64,000 bases of DNA from Nocardia crassostreae (GTDB lineage Bacteria > Actinomycetota > Actinomycetes > Mycobacteriales > Mycobacteriaceae). The position numbers and the translations under genes were made by a program. The notes beneath the pieces are model-generated. The model was given only the letters and a program-made list of their open reading frames with translations, was not told the DNA's origin and searched no databases. Positions 1-8,357 of this stretch are shown here, piece after piece. The stretch covers positions 186,001 through 250,000 of the forward strand of contig NZ_BDCH01000014.1 in NCBI RefSeq assembly GCF_001613405.1, in the 5' to 3' direction. The stretch's first letter is position 1; each line of letters begins with the position of its first letter.

Positions 1-161
1 GCTACTACGGCGGCCTGCAGTTCAGCCCCAGCACCTGGGCCGCCAACAGCGGTTCCGGCAACCCGGCCAATGCCAGCCGCGAAGAGCAGATCCGCGTGGC
101 CGAGAACGTCCTGGCCACCCACGGCCCCGGCGCCTGGCCGGTCTGCGGCGCGCACCTCTGA
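1..161 (+). CDS. Resuscitation-promoting factor family transglycosylase, C-terminal end (partial)
   Basis: The left edge cuts this gene. The frame open from base 3 encodes the last 52 residues and ends at TGA 159-161. The residues [11 protein letters not shown] followed by a helix with [13 protein letters not shown] and the ending GPGAWPVCG are typical of the Rpf catalytic fold, a lysozyme-like domain that cleaves peptidoglycan outside the cell and helps dormant actinobacteria resume growth. The catalytic glutamate lies upstream of the window. No LysM or other domain follows, so the catalytic domain is C-terminal here. Family assignment is firm; the paralogue cannot be told. Confidence 0.85.
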   Translation, partial: YYGGLQFSPSTWAANSGSGNPANASREEQIRVAENVLATHGPGAWPVCGAHL

Positions 162-180
162 CGCCACCACGGCCTCATCC

Positions 181-214
181 GATGGCCCCGTCCGCAATTG
201 CGGACGGGGCCATC
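181..214 (+). terminator. Rho-independent terminator after the rpf gene
   Basis: A perfect inverted repeat with 17-base arms spans these bases, with no spacer except the AATT centre, and is followed by GCTTTT. It begins 19 bases after the rpf stop codon. Stem length, GC content and the short T run fit an intrinsic terminator isolating rpf from the next operon. Confidence 0.8.
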
Positions 215-312
215 GCTTTTCATTCGACTGCGGCAATACAGACCGTGGGGCATACTGTGTAGTAGTCGTTTTCGCCGATACCGACGTCGGTGAACCGGGG
301 GGCATATAGGGC

Positions 313-1674
313 ATGACGACGACGCGCAGAGCGATATTGCGGGCGGGTTTGATTCTCCCGCTGGCCACGGCCTGCGCGCCGAATGTCCTGCTGGGTGACC
401 GCGACAAGGTGCGAATCGCGGTGCCGTGGAGCGGGTTCGAACTGCGGGCCTTCGATTCCGTGCTGACCGCCGCCCGGCAGCGAGCCGCCGATCGGGGAAT
501 GTGCCGCGACACGCAATTGATCCTGCTGGGCGACGATATCGACACCGCCTTCGCCGCGCGGGGCGCCTCGGCCCCGGAAATCGTCATGCTGCCGCAAATC
601 GGGCGAATTCGGGAATTGCTCGCGGACAAGGATTCTCCGCCGAGTATCGACAATGCGCTGTGGGAGGACCAGGTCGGCCTCCGGTACGGGCAGCACTGGG
701 ATTACGTGCTGCGCAGCAATGGAGTGCTGGGTCGCGACAGGACGCGGTACGGGCTGCCGTTCAAGAGCGCGCAGAAGTCACTGATCTGGTACGACCGGCA
801 GACCTACGAACAGCACGAGAAGCTCTTCGCGGCACACGGTTTGGGCGAGCCCGGCACTTGGACCGTCGGGCATTGGCGGACGGCCATGACCGCCCTGGAG
901 GCGACCGATGTGCGATTGCTGGCATTCGGCGCGGCCGACGGCAGGGTGGTCACCGACCTCTTCGAGAATCTGCTGCATGCTGAATCACGCTCGGCCTATA
1001 CGGAATTGGAGACCGGGACCACCCAGTGGCGCTGGGATCAACCGGCGGTCCGCGCCGCCCTGCACCGGATGGGGGAGTTGTGCGGTCACCCGGCCGCGTT
1101 CCCGCGCGGTCTCGCCGTCGCATTGACGCGGCAATTCCCCGATTCAGTGCGTGACGTGTTCGACCGCCGTGCCGCGCTCATGGTCGCCGCACCGGATTTC
1201 GCCGAACCGTATGTGCATCGCAGCCTGGCGAGCGCGGGCCGCACTACGGGCATTGTCGGCGTACTGCCGTTCCCGGCTCTCGAACCCGGTCGGCAGGCGC
1301 CCCTGATCGGCGGCGGTGACGTCATGGTGCTGACCCGCGCGGCGGGTGACGATGCCCGCACCCTGCTGGCCGAACTCGCCGCACCGGATGCCGCGGCGCA
1401 GTGGATCGACGATATCGGCGGTTTCGTGGCCCCGAGTCTGCGCAGCACCCACCGCTTCTCACGGCTCATGGGACCCGTTGCACGTGAACTGGATTCCTGG
1501 TCGAGCTTCGACCTGTCGGATCGCATCGGCTCCGCGGGCGGCCGCTGGGGCCTGCGCAGCATACTGACCGAATTCCTACTCGACATCGCCGAATCGGGTG
1601 TCGCGGGCCTCCCGGACGCGGTGGAGCGAGTGGTCCGCAAGCTCGACGCCTTCCGGACGGGAGGAACCCGATGA
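313..1674 (+). CDS. ABC transporter solute-binding lipoprotein (sugar type)
   Basis: This 453-residue protein begins with a basic n-region, a hydrophobic stretch and a lipobox-like LATAC at residues 17-21, predicting lipidation and anchoring outside the membrane. The body has the length and layout of family 1 extracellular solute-binding proteins: an early IAVPW strand, a FKSAQKSLIWYDR hinge-like region around residues 155-168, and a late GGGDVMVLTR strand. The stop overlaps the permease start by four bases (ATGA), so the two are co-translated. The substrate is not evident; sugar uptake is a family-level guess. No ATPase gene follows. Confidence 0.75.
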   Translation: MTTTRRAILRAGLILPLATACAPNVLLGDRDKVRIAVPWSGFELRAFDSVLTAARQRAADRGMCRDTQLILLGDDIDTAFAARGASAPEIVMLPQIGRIRELLADKDSPPSIDNALWEDQVGLRYGQHWDYVLRSNGVLGRDRTRYGLPFKSAQKSLIWYDRQTYEQHEKLFAAHGLGEPGTWTVGHWRTAMTALEATDVRLLAFGAADGRVVTDLFENLLHAESRSAYTELETGTTQWRWDQPAVRAALHRMGELCGHPAAFPRGLAVALTRQFPDSVRDVFDRRAALMVAAPDFAEPYVHRSLASAGRTTGIVGVLPFPALEPGRQAPLIGGGDVMVLTRAAGDDARTLLAELAAPDAAAQWIDDIGGFVAPSLRSTHRFSRLMGPVARELDSWSSFDLSDRIGSAGGRWGLRSILTEFLLDIAESGVAGLPDAVERVVRKLDAFRTGGTR

Positions 1675-3527
1675 CCATCCCGGACTTCGACCCGCGCGTC
1701 TTCGAAACACCCGATCTGCGTATGGAATTGGCGACTCGGCGGCTGTCGGGCCCGCTGGTCGCCGGACACCATCCGCAACGGTGGTTCGGCTGGGCCGTGC
1801 GGATACCGGCATTCGTCCTGATCGGCGTGCTGCTGGTGGCGCCCGTCGGATGGACGGTGTGGCTGGCCGTGGACGCCCGGCCCGTGGTGGCGGGCGGATG
1901 CGGTCTCGCGGTGCTGTGCGGGATCGCCGATACGGTCGGGGGTCGCACGCGGCGTTGGCTGTCCATGCTGGGGCTGCTGATCGTCAGCGCCGTGGTGGTC
2001 GCGGAATTCGGGGCGGCGGGCACCTGGGCGTACGTGCGCACGCTGGTCTGGGTGCTGTGGGGTGTTTTCCTGGTCCTGCTCGCCCTGCTCCTCGCGTGGG
2101 TGAGCCGCGGCCCGCGCTGGGTGTGGCTGCCGCTGGTCCTGCCGTTCGGGATCTCGGCATTCGCCTCGGGCATCGCCTTCCGGCTGATCTTCGAATCGAT
2201 TGCGGGCACGGGGTGGGTGGACAGCGTCGGCGCGTACCGGTGGTGGTTCGTCGTCATGCTCGGGTCGGCCTTCACGTGGACGTGGCTGGGCGCGCTGACC
2301 GGAGTGTGGCGGGCGGCCATCCTCGGGGTCGAGGCCGATCCGGTGCAGGCGCGGACCGTGCACGGTACGGGTGGCCCGAGAGCCCGCGGATTCGCGCGGC
2401 CGCTGGCGCGTGGCGCGGTGCACCAGATCCGCATGCTGCACCAGGTCCGCAAACTGCTGCATCCGACGCTGCTGATGCTCGGCCTGATCGTCGGTGTCGC
2501 GGCGGCACGGGTTTTCGACGTCGTCCTGATCGCGGTGCCGGGCCCGCTGCAATCCTCGACCGAGAGCGCCACCGTGCACCGGTGGTATCTGGCGGGCACG
2601 GCGGGTTTCGGCGACGGGTACGCGGCCGCCTACGCCTTGCCGCTGGCCGTCCTCATCGGGCTGACCGCGTGGTTGTTGCAGCCCGATATGCGACGCTATC
2701 GCCGCCCCGGCCCGGAAACCCGTACCCGGGAACGGGATTCGGTGCGGCCGCGCGCCTCGTGGCTGTCGCGCGTGCTGCTGGTGATTCTCCTGGTCCCGGT
2801 GCTCGCCCCGATCGACTGGCTGATCTGGGTGGCGCTGCGGCAGCCGCGCGGCTTCGGCGCCGAAGGGCTGCGCTGGGTGTGGAACGATGCCGCGCTGTGG
2901 CGCTCGCTCGAGACCACCCTGTGGGTGAGCACGCTGGCCACCATCGTGGTGGTGACCGCCGCCGTGCCGATCGCCTTCTGGCTGGCCGAACTGGCGCCCG
3001 GACAATGGATTTCGCGCATCGCCGTGCCGCTGACGGTGGTCCTCACCGTCATGCCCGCCCAGATCTACGGCGGCCCGATCCGCACGCTGATGGATCTGTG
3101 GGGCCTGTCCGGCAGCCGGATTCCGCTGATTTTCGTGCACGCCGCCGGTCTGCCCATGGCCATCCTCATCCTGCGCGGCGCGCTACTGGCCCCGCCGGAA
3201 TCGCCCGCCGCCGACGCACTGCACGGATTGGCAAGGGCGGCAACGATCTGGCGGCGATTCCTGGAGATGGCCGGACCGGCGATCGGGGCGGTCGCGGTCC
3301 TGGAATTCATCCAGGTGTGGAACGACTTCTTCATCGGCCTGCTGATCGGCGGCATCGGCGAAACCCCGTGGTCGCGGCTGCTGTGGGGCGAGGCCCGCCA
3401 ATTCCACGAGAACGCCAACCATCTCGCGGCGGGCGCGCTGCTGTCGGCGATCCTGCCGGTGGTGATCCTGCTGTGCACCTGGCGGCGCTGGGTGGTGCCC
3501 GGTATCACCGGCGGAGTGCGGCCATGA
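1671..3527 (+). CDS. Fused two-domain ABC transporter permease (MalF/MalG-like halves)
   Basis: This 618-residue protein has about twelve predicted membrane spans in two halves, as if MalF- and MalG-type subunits were joined. The C-terminal half has a recognisable EAA-type cytoplasmic loop (ADALHGLARAATIWRRFLE, about residues 510-530) followed by a VWNDFF segment typical of carbohydrate permeases. The first half has a degraded loop around residues 220-245. The EAA loop is the docking site for the ATPase, so a shared MsmK/MalK-type ATPase encoded elsewhere is likely. It overlaps both neighbours by ATGA. Permeases of this class are usually separate subunits, so the fusion is unusual. Confidence 0.75.
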   Translation: MTIPDFDPRVFETPDLRMELATRRLSGPLVAGHHPQRWFGWAVRIPAFVLIGVLLVAPVGWTVWLAVDARPVVAGGCGLAVLCGIADTVGGRTRRWLSMLGLLIVSAVVVAEFGAAGTWAYVRTLVWVLWGVFLVLLALLLAWVSRGPRWVWLPLVLPFGISAFASGIAFRLIFESIAGTGWVDSVGAYRWWFVVMLGSAFTWTWLGALTGVWRAAILGVEADPVQARTVHGTGGPRARGFARPLARGAVHQIRMLHQVRKLLHPTLLMLGLIVGVAAARVFDVVLIAVPGPLQSSTESATVHRWYLAGTAGFGDGYAAAYALPLAVLIGLTAWLLQPDMRRYRRPGPETRTRERDSVRPRASWLSRVLLVILLVPVLAPIDWLIWVALRQPRGFGAEGLRWVWNDAALWRSLETTLWVSTLATIVVVTAAVPIAFWLAELAPGQWISRIAVPLTVVLTVMPAQIYGGPIRTLMDLWGLSGSRIPLIFVHAAGLPMAILILRGALLAPPESPAADALHGLARAATIWRRFLEMAGPAIGAVAVLEFIQVWNDFFIGLLIGGIGETPWSRLLWGEARQFHENANHLAAGALLSAILPVVILLCTWRRWVVPGITGGVRP

Positions 3528-4477
3528 CCCAGCCCCAGCCGCCCAGCGGACAGTCACCGTTGATCGCCACACCGAGATCGTCGCTGTGGCGCGGCTTCCT
3601 GGCCTCGGCCTCGGCGGTCGCCACGGCGCTCATCTACCAGCTGGCCCGCACGCTCGTGGTGGACGCCTTCGGAGACAACCCCGCGGTGAAACCGTATCTT
3701 CAAGCGCTGCTCTGGCTGCCGGTCGTGATCGTCGCCCCGGCCGGGGCGTACGTGCTGTACCGCTCCGCGGGCATGCTGCGCGAACGGCGGCGCAAGGCGC
3801 GCGACGCCGACCTCCTCGCGGATCTGATGGGGCCGGGACAGGTTGCGGTGGAGGGGGATTCGCGGGAGCGGGAAGGCGTCGCCCCCGGGGTGAATGCCGC
3901 GGTGCCGGAGGCGGCGATCGGGGCCGTCATCCGGGTGCTGCGCCGACTGCCGCTCTGGCGCTACCGCCGGACCGGGTTCATGGTCATGCTCGGCGCGATG
4001 CTCGAGGCGCCCGCGCGTATTCCCGCGCGGCAGAACGAGGATTGGAATCTACCGCCCGGCGCGCCCGCCGCCGTGCTCGCCGAGCTGTTCGGGCGCCACG
4101 AACTGGAGTTGGACGGGCCGGACGGATACCAGTGCACACACAATCTGCTCACGCACGTCCCGGCGGCGCCGGAGGTCGTGATCGCCGCCATGCGCGCGGC
4201 GGCGCTGCCCGCGCTCATCGCGTATCACGCCGATCGCGCGAGCCGATGGACGGTCGCCCTCGATACGCCCACGCTGGGCGCCACGGCACGACGATGGTTC
4301 GAGCGGGAGAGCCCGTACCTGCGGAGCCTGATAGTGGAGTGCGCCGCGCCCACGTTCCTGCCGCCCGCCACGGTCGGTGATCTGGTGCGCATCGCCGATG
4401 CCCTCGATGCCTGGTACGCCCTGCTCGGCGCGGACGAGAACGGGCCCGTCCCCGCCGGAACCCCGTCGCCGTGCTGA
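3524..4477 (+). CDS. Membrane protein of unknown function in the ABC transporter operon
   Basis: I do not recognise this 317-residue protein. Two hydrophobic helices lie near residues 24-48 and 65-86, joined by a short loop. A basic patch (RERRRKARD) and a long soluble, helix-rich domain follow, containing the conserved-looking HNLLTHVP near residue 205. The start ATG at 3524 overlaps the permease stop by four bases, and its own stop is overlapped by the next gene by seven bases. Coupling this tight suggests it works with the transporter, for example as an accessory or sensing subunit, but that is inference from position. Confidence 0.6.
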   Translation: MTQPQPPSGQSPLIATPRSSLWRGFLASASAVATALIYQLARTLVVDAFGDNPAVKPYLQALLWLPVVIVAPAGAYVLYRSAGMLRERRRKARDADLLADLMGPGQVAVEGDSREREGVAPGVNAAVPEAAIGAVIRVLRRLPLWRYRRTGFMVMLGAMLEAPARIPARQNEDWNLPPGAPAAVLAELFGRHELELDGPDGYQCTHNLLTHVPAAPEVVIAAMRAAALPALIAYHADRASRWTVALDTPTLGATARRWFERESPYLRSLIVECAAPTFLPPATVGDLVRIADALDAWYALLGADENGPVPAGTPSPC

Positions 4478-5286
4478 ATCTCGACGGTATCGAGAATGAT
4501 GTGGTGGCACGGGAACTGGCGCAGATCAGGAGCGGTGGGTCGCCCGGTCCGCCGCGGCGGCACCGCCGTGGACGGCTGCGCTCGAGTCTGGCCGCCCGCG
4601 GCGAGCACCGTCGCGCGCTGGCCTTCCTGGAACGTTATCGCCCGCCTCCGACGCCCACGGGCCCGGCGGGTATCCGGGAGCGCGCGACGGAGGTGCAGCG
4701 GCGCTTGGCCAACGCGGAGAGCACCCTCGAATCCGCGTGGTGGCTGCTGCCCCGCGCGGATGTGAAAGGCGAGGTGTGCGCGCTGGTGAATCTGGCCATC
4801 GTGCACATCCACCAGGGCCGCTACGACGCCGCTGGTGACCGCCTGGAGCTCGCGGAAGCGCTGACCTGCAACGGCATCGACCCCGCCGGGCGGGCACACG
4901 CCTGCGAAACCATGGGCGTCCTCATGTGGGCCAAACGGGAACAGGAAGGTGCAACCCGCTGCTGGCAGTCCGCACTGCGCGACTACCGCACCCTGCGCGA
5001 CGCCCCCGGCATCGCCCGCTGCCTCCAGCATCTCGGTTCCGCCGCGGTGGCCGCACCCTGCCGTATCGGCGGCCTGCTGCTGACCGGCGACGACCGTCTG
5101 ACGACCACCGAAGTGCTCCGCCAGGCCACCGGCTGGCTGGCCGAAGCCACGCGCCTCGGCACGGACACGGATCTCGCCCGCGCCTACCGCGCCGAAGCGA
5201 TGGGTTCGCTGCCCGCACCTATCGCCCCCCTGCGCGCCATCGACCGCTGGCCCTTGCCGAAGGACGACAATCTCCGACCCCCATGA
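4471..5286 (+). CDS. TPR-like helical protein, last gene of the ABC operon (possible C-terminal frameshift)
   Basis: A GTG start inside the previous gene's end gives 271 residues. Helical repeats resembling tetratricopeptides are visible: ALVNLAIVHIHQGRYDAA (about residues 104-121), a second with ETMGVLMWAKREQEGATRCW, and a third with GIARCLQHLG. TPR proteins are protein-protein adaptors. The frame stops right after a run of five C at 5278-5282. With four C it would continue to TGA at 5405-5407, adding about 40 residues that end ERWPIPDDEHA, echoing the upstream DRWPLPKDDN. The true end may therefore be 5407. Confidence 0.6.
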   Translation: MLNLDGIENDVVARELAQIRSGGSPGPPRRHRRGRLRSSLAARGEHRRALAFLERYRPPPTPTGPAGIRERATEVQRRLANAESTLESAWWLLPRADVKGEVCALVNLAIVHIHQGRYDAAGDRLELAEALTCNGIDPAGRAHACETMGVLMWAKREQEGATRCWQSALRDYRTLRDAPGIARCLQHLGSAAVAAPCRIGGLLLTGDDRLTTTEVLRQATGWLAEATRLGTDTDLARAYRAEAMGSLPAPIAPLRAIDRWPLPKDDNLRPP

Positions 5287-5545
5287 CAAGTCGTTCCTGC
5301 GTCCCAGCGCGCCACAACTCGCCGAGGCCGAGGCGTCGCTGCCCCCGTCCATCGACCCGCCGAGCGATATCGAGCGTTGGCCGATACCTGACGACGAACA
5401 CGCCTGATCCGGCTGCAGTTGTCGTGTACGTCCGAATACTGTTTATTCCTAGGCGATTACGTGTCCGCGGGCGACCTCGCCGACGTAGGTTTCTGACGCG
5501 TCGGTGGATCCACCGACGAATGTCGCCAATCTGCCAGGAGGGCTT

Positions 5546-5746
5546 GTGCCTACGGATCCGATGGACCCGGACACCTTCGAGGATGGGACCGAGGACGGAG
5601 AGCTCGACGGCGCATCGCCGGAGGCGGACGGGGCAGAGCAGCATACGGAGCTGGGGCAGGGCAGTTTCGACCCGGCGGCGGCCAATGTGGCGGACATGGC
5701 TGAGCAGGCGCGCGTAGTGGATCTCGACGAAGACGACTATCGCTGA
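5546..5746 (+). CDS. Small acidic hypothetical protein
   Basis: An AGGAGG at 5537-5542 precedes a GTG at 5546, giving a 66-residue, very acidic protein (many Asp and Glu, ending VDLDEDDYR). An internal ATG at 5561 is a weaker alternative start. There is no membrane segment, cysteine pair or known motif. The strong ribosome binding site and independent position (138 bases after the possible end of the TPR gene) argue that it is real. No function can be assigned. Confidence 0.55.
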   Translation: MPTDPMDPDTFEDGTEDGELDGASPEADGAEQHTELGQGSFDPAAANVADMAEQARVVDLDEDDYR

Positions 5747-5823
5747 TCCGGCCCCGCGCCGAATACGGGCGCTGATCCCATTTGTCCAAGCATCGGGGTG
5801 CGAGCCGGGTGCACACTGGGCAA

Positions 5824-6180
5824 ATGACCCTGACCTGGCAAGACGTCGTCGCGTTCGCGACCAGCCTCCCGGCGGTGGAGGAAGCGACCTGGTGGCGCAG
5901 CCCCGGACTGAACGTCGCGGGGAAGAGCTTCGCCCGGCTGCGCAGCGAGGCGGAGGGCGGCCTCGTGCTGCGGTGTGAGCCGGAGGAGAAGGAGGCGTTG
6001 CTCGCTTCGGGCGATGATGCCTTCTACACCACGCCGCACTACGACGGATCTCCGTACATCCTCATCGACCTGGATCGGGTCGATGAGGGGCAGCTGCACG
6101 AGTTGATCGATGGCGCGTGGTGGCTGTCGGCGCCCGCGAAGATCCGCAAACAGCGTGAGCGAGGCGAGGTTACGCGCTGA
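5824..6180 (+). CDS. MmcQ/YjbR family protein
   Basis: The 118-residue protein has the MmcQ/YjbR layout: an N-terminal helix (TWQDVVAFATSLPAVEEA), a strand with GKSFARL, a hydrophobic strand leading to a YTTPHYDGSPYILIDL segment, and a C-terminal helix with LHELIDGAWWLSAPAKIRKQ. Members adopt a CyaY/double-wing DNA-binding-like fold and are small cytoplasmic proteins of poorly known role. The ATG at 5824 was chosen because the family starts here; an earlier in-frame start would add 14 unrelated residues. It is convergent with the next gene. Confidence 0.8.
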   Translation: MTLTWQDVVAFATSLPAVEEATWWRSPGLNVAGKSFARLRSEAEGGLVLRCEPEEKEALLASGDDAFYTTPHYDGSPYILIDLDRVDEGQLHELIDGAWWLSAPAKIRKQRERGEVTR

Positions 6181-6199
6181 TTCGGCAGGGCGCCTGCGA

Positions 6200-6853
6200 T
6201 CAGCTGAAGGTGATGATGGTGTTGTTGGCTATCGAGACTCGGGCGGTTTCGTAGAAGAGGAGCCAGGTGTGCAGTTCGCGGAAGAACGGGTGTTCGTCGA
6301 CGGCGTTGAGTTCTGCTGATATGCGGGCGATTTCGTCGTCCGGCAATTCGTCGTCGACAAGGGTGATCCCGAGATACGGGGCGACGTATTCCAGTTCGCG
6401 CAGCAGCCCCTGGCTGGAGCCGAGCATGTCACCGGGTATGTCGATATCCGGCTCGGGGTAGAGCACGACGTCGAAATCGACGGGCACGTAAAAGCCTTCG
6501 CAGTCCGAGTGGCAGAGCAGATGCGACTCGAACATGGAGCTGACGCTTTCGACCGCGTCGTCTTCGGACGGATCTTCCCCGTCCGCGACGGGCGTCAGCG
6601 GTTGATCCGGGTATTCGCAGGCCCGGGCATACGCGCGGCGCAGGTAGTGCACGAAGCTGTAGGGAACGCTGCCGACCGTGTCGCGCGAGGTCGCGGGCCC
6701 CCGAGTGGTCGGTTCGTGATGTGGCGAAAGCCCTTCCACCAGCAGTAGATCGTTGATCGCCCGCAACTGATCCCGCAGCTCGTCGACCTCGTCGGGATAA
6801 TCACCGTTTTGCAGAACGTAAGCGAGCGTATGCGTCGCCAAGGCCAGCCCCAT
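6200..6853 (-). CDS. Hypothetical protein of 217 residues
   Basis: I do not recognise a named family. The sequence is soluble, acidic and rich in aromatics, with a central LLCHSDCEGFYVPVDFDVVL segment (about residues 112-131) that could hold two cysteines and a histidine near one another, then a helical C-terminal half ending NNTIITFS. Size and acidity resemble the single-domain immunity or contact-system proteins common in actinomycetes, but this is only a resemblance. It ends 20 bases from the convergent YjbR gene and lies just downstream of another minus-strand small gene. Confidence 0.6.
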   Translation of the reverse strand: MGLALATHTLAYVLQNGDYPDEVDELRDQLRAINDLLLVEGLSPHHEPTTRGPATSRDTVGSVPYSFVHYLRRAYARACEYPDQPLTPVADGEDPSEDDAVESVSSMFESHLLCHSDCEGFYVPVDFDVVLYPEPDIDIPGDMLGSSQGLLRELEYVAPYLGITLVDDELPDDEIARISAELNAVDEHPFFRELHTWLLFYETARVSIANNTIITFS

Positions 6854-6862
6854 GGGCCGAGC

Positions 6863-7159
6863 CTAGCGTGCGGTCCAGATATTCCAGGTGGACCGCCCCC
6901 GTTCAAGGTGCGGGACCAGCTTGGCGTAGTAACGCTTCGCCTCGCAATCATCAGGGCACGCTTCGTGTTTCGCGAGAGCGTGTACGGCGGCGCGCAGGTT
7001 CATGACGGGATAGTCGGGAATGTCGTGGCTCAGGTAGGAGTTCATGCGGATCGCCGCCCGCCCGCTTTCGTGCGAATCATCCGGTGGCGGCCGATACACA
7101 GAACGAGGATCGCCAGTAGTGCCCAAGTGCCCCAAGACATTACATTCTCCGTTCATCAT
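6863..7159 (-). CDS. Small hypothetical protein
   Basis: The minus-strand frame encodes up to 98 residues from tandem ATGs at 7159/7156; neither start has a good ribosome binding site. A shorter start at an internal Met would give about 60 residues covering the best-looking part: a helix with VMNLRAAVHALAKHEACPDDCEAKRYY, which carries two cysteines. It sits 9 bases upstream of the 217-residue gene on the same strand, so the pair may be co-transcribed. No function is assigned, and the start is uncertain. Confidence 0.45.
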   Translation of the reverse strand: MMNGECNVLGHLGTTGDPRSVYRPPPDDSHESGRAAIRMNSYLSHDIPDYPVMNLRAAVHALAKHEACPDDCEAKRYYAKLVPHLERGRSTWNIWTAR

Positions 7160-7289
7160 TGTGGCAAATAGCTGGTAGTCACAACTGTGGTCGTCCGAAA
7201 CCGTGAACGGCGGCGATTTCGGGGGATACTCTGGAATTCCGATCTGGTGCGGTCCACGGTAGGTTTGCGCAGATAGCGAGGCTAACGAA

Positions 7290-8077
7290 ATGGCTGGATC
7301 CACTGTTCCGCGTAGGGCGTTCGGTCGATTTCTCCGGGGTCTCCGAGAGCAAGCCGGGGCGACATTGCTCACGGCGTCATTGCAGATAGACACTTCGAAG
7401 CAAACTGTGCTCAGGCTCGAGGATGGACAGCTGACGAAAGTGTCCACCCCGCAATTGAAATCGCTGCTCGATCTGTACAAGGTCGGGCCGGGGGTTCGGG
7501 CCGAGGCGCTCGAATTGTGGGAGGAGGTGAAGCAGCAGGCGAAGGTCGCCAAGCTGCAAGGGATGGCCAGGGGGTGGTGGCAGGCGTATGCGGGGCAGTA
7601 TGCGTCGCACTTCGATCACTATCTGAGGCTCGAGGCGGCGACCGATCACCTCACGACACATCAGACCACGCTGGTGCCCGGCTTGCTGCAGAGCGGCGAG
7701 TATCGAGCTGTCGGAAACGGTACTTCGGCAGACGCCGGGCGGACCCGGCGTGATGGTCGGCCAGATTCGGCATCTCGGTGAGGTCATGGAGACGCGGCCG
7801 AATGTTTCGATTCGCCTTGTTCCGTTGGGGGCGCGCGGTCATCTCGGGCTCGTCGTCCAAACCTTCACGCTGCTCGAATTCCCGCCTCTCGCAAGCCGAC
7901 TCGTGGAGCCGCCCGTTGTGTACGTGGAAAGGGTACGAAGGTGCGCTGTATCTGGAACAAGACGATGTGATCGCCCGGTATCGCCGGGCGATTTCGGACA
8001 TTCGGCGCGTAGCGTTGACGGAGGATGACACTCGGCAATTGATGCGGGAATTGGCGAAGGAGTACGGCGGATGTTGA
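7290..8077 (+). pseudogene. XRE-family regulator with DUF5753 domain (Scr1-like), disrupted
   Basis: Three pieces of one family lie in three frames. 7290 to about 7710 encodes the N-terminal helix-turn-helix (FGRFLRGLREQAG, LEDGQL) and the start of the DUF5753 domain up to LVPGLLQSGEYRA. From about 7711 the frame changes to LSETVLRQTPGGPG...METRPNVSIRLVPLG, and part of the middle of the domain is missing. At AAA 7928-7930 one extra base moves the reading to GYEGALYLEQDDVIARY, ending at TGA 8077. A deletion plus a frameshift makes a working product unlikely. These regulators normally act with the DUF397 protein that follows. Confidence 0.8.
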
Positions 8078-8262
8078 TCGACCTAGCCGGGGCGGAGTGG
8101 TTCAAGAGCACACGGAGTCAGCCGAATGCGGACTGTGTCGAAATCGCGCATCTGCGGGCGGGCGCGGTGGGGGTGCGTGATTCGAAGGACCCGAACGGAC
8201 CCGTCCTGGTGTTCTCCGGTGGGCAGTGGGATCGGTTTCTGGCGAGCGGGATATGGCGGTGA
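8071..8262 (+). CDS. DUF397 protein (Scr2-like partner of DUF5753 regulators)
   Basis: The 63-residue protein matches the DUF397 pattern: W-FKSTRS near residue 10, then CVE, VGVRDSKDPNGPVLVF and a final WDRFLASG. In Streptomyces such proteins are encoded beside XRE-DUF5753 regulators, and the pair behaves like a toxin-antitoxin-like regulatory couple. The ATG at 8071 overlaps the end of the broken regulator by seven bases. The gene is intact although its partner is not, so it is either an orphan or pairs with another DUF5753 protein. Confidence 0.85.
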   Translation: MLIDLAGAEWFKSTRSQPNADCVEIAHLRAGAVGVRDSKDPNGPVLVFSGGQWDRFLASGIWR

Positions 8263-8357
8263 ACAGGGTGTAACGGTTTGAAACCGGCGGGCTCGGAGGG
8301 GGGAGTCGGCGTAGTGTTCGGGGGAGCGATCGAATGTTCGTCGGTAGGGGAGTTCCG

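Noticed and set aside
1086..3140. Very long minus-strand open frame (684 codons) opposite the lipoprotein and permease genes
   Set aside because: Composition is His/Arg/Gln/Pro-rich as expected from antisense of GC-biased codons; no motif, and the plus-strand frames carry clear transporter features.
4926..5717. Arg-rich plus-strand frame crossing the end of the TPR gene
   Set aside because: It is an out-of-frame shadow; the protein is nearly all Arg/Pro/Ser, and the region is better explained by a single-base shift of the TPR frame and the small acidic gene.
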